The notes under the pieces: model-generated
The model's input: the letters and a program-made list of their open reading frames with translations, nothing else
Database searches by the model: none
What the model was told of the DNA's origin: nothing
Assembly (NCBI GenBank): GCA_008636095.1
Contig: VSJD01000303.1
Location: 1 to 10,000, forward strand
Origin: Kiritimatiellota bacterium
GTDB lineage: Bacteria; Verrucomicrobiota; Kiritimatiellia; JAAZAB01
Length of the DNA: 10,000 nucleotides
Direction: 5' to 3'
Position numbers and translations under genes: made by a program
In this document: positions 1-5,297 of the stretch, one piece after another
How the letters are laid out: each line of letters begins with the position of its first letter
Position numbering within the stretch: position 1 is the stretch's first letter

Positions 1-1
1 G

Positions 2-151
2 TACCAGTCTGGTCTGAACGTCAGTCAGGCCACGGCAAAAATTCGGGCCGAGTCACCGTCTGGGGCGGTCCTGGAATTTTGCGAATTTGTCGAGCAGTCC
101 AAACGCGGCATTTGCCGACTCGAGGGCCAGACGGACGAAGATGGAGCGTAG
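2..151 (+). CDS. lpxA: LpxA C-terminal fragment (acyl-ACP--UDP-N-acetylglucosamine O-acyltransferase), 5' truncated by window edge
   Basis: Frame 2 of the plus strand is open from the window edge to a TAG at 149-151, giving 49 residues with no start codon. It begins YQSGLNVSQA and contains FCEFVEQSKRGICR, followed by a short polar tail. From memory, the alpha-helical C-terminus of E. coli LpxA reads YRSGKTLDE... and FFARSTRGLIR, so both conserved blocks line up at the right spacing. LpxA adds the first acyl chain to UDP-GlcNAc in lipid A synthesis, in the cytoplasm, as a homotrimer. The catalytic left-handed beta-helix lies outside the window, so only the helical tail is seen. The gene ends 24 bp before the stop of the convergent MMPL gene, so it is probably the last gene of its own transcript. 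The tail after the last conserved arginine is about eight residues longer than in E. coli. A related hexapeptide-repeat acyltransferase is the main alternative. Confidence 0.8.
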   Translation, partial: YQSGLNVSQATAKIRAESPSGAVLEFCEFVEQSKRGICRLEGQTDEDGA

Positions 152-175
152 GCTGTAGGCCGCCGGTTCCGAATG

Positions 176-2347
176 TCAGGCGTTGGTGGATTCTTTGGCG
201 AGCAGCGCGGCTAACTCGGCTTCGATTGCCGCCGCGCCTTTAATTTCAGGCAGTATCCTGTTCAGCCAGCGCGGCATCCACCAATTGGCCTTGCCAAGGA
301 GTTCCATGGTAGCCGGCACCAGCACAATGCGTATCACCGTTGCATCGATGAGTATGGCGCTTGCAAGTCCCAGGCCGATCTGTTTGATGAATACATTGGG
401 ATCGAAGATGAACACCCCGAACACAAACACCATAATAGCAGCCGCGGCTGTAATGACGCGCGCCGTGGCCGTCAGGCCATCGGCAACGGCAAGACTATTG
501 TCACCGGTTCGAATGTATTGCTCCCGGATGCTCGAAAGGAGAAAAACCTCGTAGTCCATCGAAAGTCCGAATAAAATGGCAAACATGATCATGGGCACGA
601 ATGCAGGCACCGGCGTTTCCGGGATATTCAACAATTGCCCCAACCAGGTGCCGTTTACCGCGTAAGACATCACGCCATAGGCGGCGGCGATGGACAACAG
701 ATTCATAATGCCGGCCTTAAACGCCACCAGGGGAGACCGGAACACCACAATAAGCAAAACGAATGACAGAAGCACGACGGTGGCAATGAATAACGGAAGC
801 CGGCCCAGAATGTAGTCGGCATGGTCAATCGAGATCGCCGTAAATCCCCCGACAAGCACCTTTATTCCCGTGCCGGCGATAATTTCCGGAACAATATCCT
901 GGCGCAGTGTATTGACGAGCTTCACGGTTTGTTTCGACTGCGGTTTTGAGGCGGGATAGACATTGATAATGGCGGTGTCGCCCGCCGGGTTGAAAATGGG
1001 GGGCAACACAAATGCAACATTTTCGAGCTGCTGAAGTTTGGTAAAGAGCTGGACAAGGGTGCGCTGAATATTGCCGGCGCCCTGGGTGTCGACCACCATT
1101 AAAAGCGGACCGTTGAAGCCCGGGCCGAAGCCGGCAGTCATGAGGTCGTAAGCCCGACGGGATGTTTCCGTTTCGGGATTGTTCCCGTCGTCAGGGAATC
1201 CGAAGCGCAACCAGGAAATTGGCGCGGTGATAACCAGCATGATGAGTGTGCCTGCACACAGGGACATCCATGGACGGCGTTGCACGATGCGACTCCAGCG
1301 ATACCAAAAACTGCGTGTGCCGTTGTTGTGTCCCGCCCCGACAAAGGGAATGCGGAAGCGGTCGATGTTGTAGCCGATAAAACCGAGAATGGCGGGAAGC
1401 AGGGTCAGCGAGGCTGCCAGCATGGCCGCGACGGCAACCACCGACATGCAGAGCATTCCGTTCATATAACCCAGTCGCATCGTCACCATGCCCAGCAGCG
1501 AGACAATGACGATAACGCCGGCAAACAGTACGGCACGGCCGGCTGTAGCCATAGCCGTGATCACTGCCGTCCGGGGCAAGAGCCCTTTGACAAGCCCGTC
1601 GCGATAACGGGTAACGATGAAAAGTGCATAGTCAACGCCGACGCCGATACCAATCATCGTTGCAACAGTGGCCGCCCAGTCGGGGGTTCCGAATACACGC
1701 GATAACATTGCGCCGAGCCCCGCGCCGATGCCCAATCCGAATAACGCCGTGAAAATGGGCAGCCCCATCGCAAGCACGGATCCAAAAGCGATGAGCAGGA
1801 TGAAGGCGGCAAAGACGAGCGCAATGGTCTCGGCACCCAACGCCTTCGAGGCAACGAACGTGGAAACCTCGATCTGGAGCCCATTGCGTGTGCCCGGATG
1901 AACCAGATCCAGAAACTTCTTCTGGTAGTCGGCGTCGAGGTTAGCGAGCTTGTCGATGGTCCGGTCGAGGTTGACCACGGCGTACGCGGTTTTTACGGTT
2001 TTAGCGATCTGGTTTGCCCCTTGGGGCGCGAATGGGCTGACGACCGACGCAACGTGCGGAAATGTCGCTAATTTTTCGAGCAGGGCCTCGATCGTATTCT
2101 TCGCGGCGGGTGTCGTTGCGCCGGCGTCGGAAAAGAAGACGATGTTGATTGAGTCGCCCTTAAGGGACGAAAAGCGGGCATCCAGCAGGTCAAATGCCTT
2201 GGTTGCTTCGGCGTCAGGCGTCTGATAGTCGGCGCGATATTCCGCGGGATATGTTCGGGCGAACGTCACTATCGTGACGAAAACGATGGCCCATATCCCG
2301 ATCACCACCCAACGATGGCGATAACACAGATCAGCAAGACGGATCAT
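176..2347 (-). CDS. MMPL/RND family transporter (probable lipid exporter)
   Basis: 723 aa with the two-fold RND layout of the MMPL family. TM1 is near residues 13-31, followed by a periplasmic domain to about 168 and a TM bundle at about 172-325. The second half repeats this, with a TM near 361-379, a loop to about 512 and a bundle at about 513-685. The paired Asp-Tyr proton-relay motifs are intact: GVGVDYALF (D239, Y240) and GLSMDYEVF (D598, Y599), matching the D256/Y257 and D645/Y646 pairs of mycobacterial MmpL3. The C-terminal WWMPRWLNRILP segment is also typical. Family members use the proton gradient to move lipids or lipopeptides across the inner membrane. Its ATG overlaps the acyltransferase stop (ATGA), and a near-perfect Shine-Dalgarno sits 6 nt upstream. 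The gene order suggests that its cargo is the product of the two upstream enzymes; this is inference. The gene is GC-rich (39 of 60 bases at 1681-1740), unlike its two partners. Confidence 0.9.
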   Translation of the reverse strand: MIRLADLCYRHRWVVIGIWAIVFVTIVTFARTYPAEYRADYQTPDAEATKAFDLLDARFSSLKGDSINIVFFSDAGATTPAAKNTIEALLEKLATFPHVASVVSPFAPQGANQIAKTVKTAYAVVNLDRTIDKLANLDADYQKKFLDLVHPGTRNGLQIEVSTFVASKALGAETIALVFAAFILLIAFGSVLAMGLPIFTALFGLGIGAGLGAMLSRVFGTPDWAATVATMIGIGVGVDYALFIVTRYRDGLVKGLLPRTAVITAMATAGRAVLFAGVIVIVSLLGMVTMRLGYMNGMLCMSVVAVAAMLAASLTLLPAILGFIGYNIDRFRIPFVGAGHNNGTRSFWYRWSRIVQRRPWMSLCAGTLIMLVITAPISWLRFGFPDDGNNPETETSRRAYDLMTAGFGPGFNGPLLMVVDTQGAGNIQRTLVQLFTKLQQLENVAFVLPPIFNPAGDTAIINVYPASKPQSKQTVKLVNTLRQDIVPEIIAGTGIKVLVGGFTAISIDHADYILGRLPLFIATVVLLSFVLLIVVFRSPLVAFKAGIMNLLSIAAAYGVMSYAVNGTWLGQLLNIPETPVPAFVPMIMFAILFGLSMDYEVFLLSSIREQYIRTGDNSLAVADGLTATARVITAAAAIMVFVFGVFIFDPNVFIKQIGLGLASAILIDATVIRIVLVPATMELLGKANWWMPRWLNRILPEIKGAAAIEAELAALLAKESTNA

Positions 2348-3141
2348 GAAGCGCCTCCTTTGTCTTTAATATTATTTGAATGATAGAATGCAATAGTATC
2401 TTCCATCCAGTTGGCAGCTTTTTCCATCATATCATCGATCGCTTCGCTGGGATAGATGCCGTCGGTCCTAAGCGGCGGCGGGAAGAAAGGTTCTCCGATA
2501 ACCAGCCGCATTTTGGGCCAATGGGGACTTTGCTCTTTTCCAAATAGATAGCGCCGGGTAAAAATGTAGACCATGGGAAGAATGGGCGCCTGATGAATGT
2601 AGGATAGATAAAAAGCGCCGCGTTTGAAGCGGAAAATCTCCTGGCTGAGATAGACCAGATCCCCTTCCGGAAGGAAATGAACATGGTGTCCCCGTTTCAG
2701 AGCTTCGCCCACGGGGGGGACGATCATTTGTAATCCCGCATTCGGTTTGGCCGGAATGGGAAAAGCCCGCACGATGCGCAGAATACGCCGGATAATGGGT
2801 ACTTCGTAATTTCTTTGGGCAACCGAGATATACAGCCTCTGCGGGAAAAGAACCAGGCTGGCAAATACGGTGTCGAAGTAGTGACAATGGTTGGAAATGG
2901 TGATGCATCCCTGTTTTTTCAGGATCTGTTTGTTTTTTCTGCCGGTCACGCGGAGTCCGCAATAAAGCGCGCAAAGCAGGCCCAGTAAGTAGCAGAAAAG
3001 AAAAGCCGGCAGCGTTAAGAGATGAAACCACCAGTCAAAATAGACGAATTTATACTTCTTGGTAAAATCAATTTTCTTGGTATTGTGCGTGATAACAATG
3101 ATCTTCTCTTCCGGTATCTCTCTGCGCTGCTTTTTTATCAT
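2344..3141 (-). CDS. PlsC-family lysophospholipid acyltransferase (1-acylglycerol-3-phosphate acyltransferase-like)
   Basis: 265 aa. A hydrophobic segment at about 41-63 would anchor it in the inner membrane. The acyltransferase signature NHCHYFD supplies the HX4D catalytic pair (H85, D90). The second hallmark, FLPEGD at 156-161, corresponds to the FPEGTR acceptor-phosphate motif, but Asp stands where Thr is usual and no Arg follows. The family moves an acyl chain from acyl-ACP or acyl-CoA to a lysolipid, classically lysophosphatidic acid. The altered motif and the neighbours (glycosyltransferase upstream, MMPL exporter downstream) raise the possibility of another acceptor, such as a glycolipid; this is inference. 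The N-terminus (1-35) is rich in Lys and charged residues. The start is the first in-frame ATG with a gene-like sequence after it; its Shine-Dalgarno is weak. The stop overlaps the MMPL start by 4 bp. Base composition is low-GC (23 of 60 at 3001-3060). Confidence 0.85.
   Translation of the reverse strand: MIKKQRREIPEEKIIVITHNTKKIDFTKKYKFVYFDWWFHLLTLPAFLFCYLLGLLCALYCGLRVTGRKNKQILKKQGCITISNHCHYFDTVFASLVLFPQRLYISVAQRNYEVPIIRRILRIVRAFPIPAKPNAGLQMIVPPVGEALKRGHHVHFLPEGDLVYLSQEIFRFKRGAFYLSYIHQAPILPMVYIFTRRYLFGKEQSPHWPKMRLVIGEPFFPPPLRTDGIYPSEAIDDMMEKAANWMEDTIAFYHSNNIKDKGGAS
2354..2361 (-). promoter_or_regulatory. Strong Shine-Dalgarno of the MMPL gene
   Basis: The minus strand reads AAAGGAGG, then 6 nt, then the ATG at 2347. 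This is an almost perfect anti-16S complement lying inside the end of the acyltransferase gene. It fixes the MMPL start and suggests efficient re-initiation at the ATGA overlap. Confidence 0.8.
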
Positions 3142-3171
3142 CTTTGACTCTGCTTATATCATGTTTGACTC
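3136..3171 (-). repeat. 15-nt direct repeat duplicating the acyltransferase start region
   Basis: On the minus strand GAGTCAAASATGATA (S = C or G) occurs twice, 21 nt apart, at plus coordinates 3157-3171 and 3136-3150, with 14 of 15 positions identical. The downstream copy holds the real start codon at 3141. The upstream copy gives a two-codon ORF, ATG-ATA-TAA. It may be a local duplication or a minimal leader peptide. Confidence 0.6.
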
Positions 3172-3183
3172 AAGCGAGGTTGC

Positions 3184-4305
3184 TTAAGCGTCGCGGGCGC
3201 GGATAGTCTCGCGATACAGCTTCTCCATCTTATCCATACATTTTTCGAAGCGGTATTGTTCGGCCATGACTTTTACCTGTTCCCTGATGTTCAGGAGCTG
3301 GCTCCTGTTTTCGTACCAGTAATTAATCTTTTCAGCCAAATGGTCCGCATTGTCATGTTCGAAGGAAAACCGGTGATCCAGGGAGAACTGCGAAGCGGCG
3401 CTGTGGGGTGAATTTCCGACTAGGCACGGCAGACCACAGCCGACAGCCTCAAGACAGGCGAGACTCTCCAAATCCACGACCGACGCATGGATAAAGAGGT
3501 CAGCCGTATTCAGGTATTGAAGTTTTTCTTCCTGGGTTACAAACCGGACCAGGGGCGGAACAGGCAATTGCGCGCCTTCGGCGATCAATTTTTCCGACAT
3601 TTCACCCCTGCCGCAAAGAAGCAGATTTATTTTGTCGGCATATTTTGAGCGTTTGACCCCTTCGATTAGCAGTAGCTGCCTTTTTTCAGGAGCATGGCGT
3701 CCCAGACTCATGAGCACAAAATTATCACCAAACCATTCCGGCCGCGCGGATTTTCGGGGAGTATAATCTTCCGGTATTCCGTTGGAGACAACCTCCAAAC
3801 GGCACTTGATCCGGTCTTTTCTTAGAAGGTCAGCGGCAAAGCGGGAAGGACACTGGATGACAGGCACCCGCTTGAAGAGAAAGAATTTGAAAATCTCGGA
3901 TAATATTAGATCCAGGATTTTACTATCCTTGCCCGCTGCCGAAACTACATTGTGGGCCTGAACATGGTACCCGGCGATAAAACACTTGTTCATGGCCCGG
4001 GCCATCTTGGCTGCTCCATATCCGAGATAAAAGGGAAGCTGGATCTGGATAATATCGGCATCGGCGAAGGCTTTTCTTAAAACGTCTTTTTCCGGGACAC
4101 CAAAAAGAAATTGCATCTTTTCAAGGGATTCCTTCATGAAGGACGGGCACTTTCCCTTTACCATGTAATTGCCTTCACCGTTGACGTCTGTGGCGACGAT
4201 CGAAACCTTGTGCCCTCGTTTCTTAAGTCCCTCCGCCAGCCGCCTGGTGGCGACACAACCGCCATTCTCGCCGTTATACGAATCGGTAACCAAAACTATT
4301 TTCAT
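3184..4305 (-). CDS. GT4-family glycosyltransferase, diacylglycerol glucosyltransferase-like
   Basis: 373 aa from the ATG at 4305. The protein opens MKIVLVTDSYNGENGG, the usual first beta strand and glycine loop of a GT-B enzyme, with an acceptor domain to about 180. The donor domain holds LGRHAPEKRQ (R203 and K208, nucleotide-sugar diphosphate binding) and DLESLACLEAVGCGLP. In that last motif the canonical EX7E reads DX7E (D278, E286), with an extra Glu at 280. The N-terminal domain resembles 1,2-diacylglycerol 3-alpha-glucosyltransferases, so a membrane lipid acceptor is plausible but unproven; other GT4 acceptors remain possible. A longer reading from a TTG at 4386 adds 27 residues that do not look like family sequence, so I prefer the ATG. 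The next gene starts 42 bp downstream on the same strand, and the MMPL gene follows, suggesting one transcript. Composition is moderate to low GC (28 of 60 at 3601-3660). Confidence 0.85.
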   Translation of the reverse strand: MKIVLVTDSYNGENGGCVATRRLAEGLKKRGHKVSIVATDVNGEGNYMVKGKCPSFMKESLEKMQFLFGVPEKDVLRKAFADADIIQIQLPFYLGYGAAKMARAMNKCFIAGYHVQAHNVVSAAGKDSKILDLILSEIFKFFLFKRVPVIQCPSRFAADLLRKDRIKCRLEVVSNGIPEDYTPRKSARPEWFGDNFVLMSLGRHAPEKRQLLLIEGVKRSKYADKINLLLCGRGEMSEKLIAEGAQLPVPPLVRFVTQEEKLQYLNTADLFIHASVVDLESLACLEAVGCGLPCLVGNSPHSAASQFSLDHRFSFEHDNADHLAEKINYWYENRSQLLNIREQVKVMAEQYRFEKCMDKMEKLYRETIRARDA

Positions 4306-4331
4306 TTTATGCCACCATTCAAAAACCTGGT

Positions 4332-4343
4332 GAATACGTATTC
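4332..4343. promoter_or_regulatory. 12-bp perfect palindrome, candidate operator of the glycosyltransferase unit
   Basis: GAATACGTATTC is a perfect palindrome starting 27 bp upstream of the glycosyltransferase ATG. It is flanked by partial extra symmetry (ctgg on the left, ccag on the right, offset by one base). It sits just downstream of a weak -10-like GATAAT at 4355-4360, a usual repressor-site position. No regulator is identified. Confidence 0.3.
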
Positions 4344-4543
4344 CAGCGAATGGGATTATCCGATCGGCCGGTTTGAAGCAATCCAAGTTGTTTTATGCGT
4401 TTTTAATGTAACTGCTCGGGCATCACCATGAAGCCGTCAAATTCATAACAAATACACTGTAATTTACCTGCCCATCCCCTGGACGCAAGCGAAAAATCAA
4501 ACTATCTTTTGCTGTGGACTCGGATGGAGAGGCGGCCCGGTGG

Positions 4544-4592
4544 ACGAAGACGGACGGCAGACGACAGGTGACTGACGACGGATGAGTGATGC
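4544..4592. repeat. Degenerate tandem repeat, period 7 (consensus CNGRYGA)
   Basis: Read from 4544, the plus strand splits into heptamers acgaaga, cggacgg, cagacga, caggtga, ctgacga, cggatga, gtgatgc. The five central units share C at position 1, G at 3 and G at 6, and four of the five end in A. Purine-rich on this strand and not coding in any convincing frame. Confidence 0.6.
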
Positions 4593-4606
4593 GTGGGAAA
4601 TAAGAA

Positions 4607-4650
4607 AACGCCCAACATCCGGCTTCAAATATCAAACGTCCAATGTTGTA
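4607..4650. repeat. Second degenerate period-7 tract (consensus CGTCCAA), related to 9007-9038
   Basis: From 4609 the plus strand reads cgcccaa, catccgg, cttcaaa, tatcaaa, cgtccaa. C is fixed at position 4 in all five units, and positions 6-7 are AA in four of five. The segment 4607-4636, read on the minus strand, shares four ordered blocks (TTTGAT, TTTG, CCGGA, TTGGGCGTT) with plus 9007-9038 inside rluD. Confidence 0.6.
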
Positions 4651-4671
4651 AGAAAGACGATAGACGGCCTA

Positions 4672-4694
4672 CCATGCCATGGCGCGACGCGTCG
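4672..4694 (-). terminator. Two short inverted repeats after the barrel gene, possible weak terminator
   Basis: CGACGCGTCG (4685-4694) is a 10-bp palindrome 2 bp beyond the barrel stop codon, followed in transcription order by CCATGGCATGG-type symmetry (4672-4682, CCATG-C-CATGG on plus). A T-rich but interrupted stretch lies further on, near 4650-4660. There is no proper U-tract next to the stem, so an intrinsic terminator is only a possibility. Confidence 0.2.
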
Positions 4695-4696
4695 GA

Positions 4697-5278
4697 TCAA
4701 CCTTCCGTCCAGCGGAAGAAGACCGTGCCGACCCAACTGCTCAGGTCGGAATTGGAGAGCTTGTCCAAGTCCGAACCGTTCACAAACCGGTAACCAATGC
4801 CGACACCCAATTCCAGGGTGCTGGTCAGGTTAAACTCCAGGTTGATATCCGGTTCGGCGATGAACAGGTTGGCACTGCCGGAACTGTCAGTCGCGGCGCT
4901 ATTGTTGACCTGTCCGCCGCCGACGAACCCGCTGAGGGAGCTGTGGAAAAGCTCAGAGCTGAAAAGCGTATAATCGGCGTGCGCGCCTACATACCAGATG
5001 TCAAAGGTTTTGAGCTTCAAGGCGCCGGAATCGGTGTTGACACTGTTGACGAGCGTATAGCCGCCCACGCCCAGATACAGCGCGCGACCGACCGACGTGC
5101 CCAGAATGCCGCCAGCCAGTTCCGTGGTTTGGCTTTTTATGGGCGTGATTTTTAGTTCCGGTCGAATAAAGAAGCCCCAGTTAACTTCTTCATCATTCAC
5201 CAGCGCCTGCACCGGTGCCGCCGTTACCGTCGTTGCCGCCAAGGCTATCAGGCATAATCCGGTCATGAATGTTTTCAT
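4697..5278 (-). CDS. Exported beta-strand-rich protein, predicted small outer-membrane barrel
   Basis: 193 aa. Residues 1-22 form a standard signal peptide: MKTF, hydrophobic TGLCLIALAATTVTA, then an Ala-X-Ala type site near residue 20-25. The mature part shows repeated amphipathic strands with glycine and aromatic residues (FFIRPELKI, ALYLGVGGYTLV, FDIWYVGAHADYTLF, LTSTLELGVGIGYRFV). It ends with strand SSWVGTVFFRW close to the C-terminus, as in outer-membrane barrels, though three residues follow the last Trp. I do not recognise a named family; an OmpA/OmpW-like eight-strand barrel is the best structural guess. The ATG at 5278 is chosen over an upstream in-frame start at 5401 because that extension is Arg-rich, lies inside the neighbouring gene and would bury the signal peptide. 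A GAGG lies 6 nt upstream of the chosen ATG. It starts 19 bp after the hydrolase gene, so the two are probably co-transcribed. Confidence 0.75.
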   Translation of the reverse strand: MKTFMTGLCLIALAATTVTAAPVQALVNDEEVNWGFFIRPELKITPIKSQTTELAGGILGTSVGRALYLGVGGYTLVNSVNTDSGALKLKTFDIWYVGAHADYTLFSSELFHSSLSGFVGGGQVNNSAATDSSGSANLFIAEPDINLEFNLTSTLELGVGIGYRFVNGSDLDKLSNSDLSSWVGTVFFRWTEG

Positions 5279-5297
5279 AGAGGCCCTCTTTTGTAAA

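Larger units (their letters stand above)
4306..4696. other. Gene-free intergenic region with repeats and palindromes
   Basis: 391 bp between the glycosyltransferase start and the stop of the exported barrel protein. Short ORFs here (for example minus 4423-4635) lack a Shine-Dalgarno, have low-complexity composition and run through repeat sequence, so I call no gene. The region holds a 12-bp palindrome near the glycosyltransferase start, two degenerate period-7 tracts, and two short inverted repeats just after the barrel gene. Any promoter of the glycosyltransferase unit should lie in the part nearest 4306-4440. The best I find is weak: TTGCTT, a 15-nt spacer, then GATAAT (plus 4355-4360). Confidence 0.6.

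Noticed and set aside
152..175. Bidirectional terminator between lpxA and the MMPL gene
   Set aside because: The 24-bp gap has no stem with a T-tract on either strand.
4384..4386. TTG start extending the glycosyltransferase by 27 residues
   Set aside because: The extension does not resemble GT4 N-termini, while the ATG at 4305 gives the standard MKIVLVTDS opening. The extension would also cover the palindrome and probable promoter.
4423..4635. Minus-strand 70-codon open frame in the intergenic region
   Set aside because: No Shine-Dalgarno, runs through the period-7 repeats, and its composition does not look like protein.
4544..4650. CRISPR array
   Set aside because: The period is 7 bp, units are degenerate, and there are no 20-40 bp repeats with unique spacers and no cas genes.
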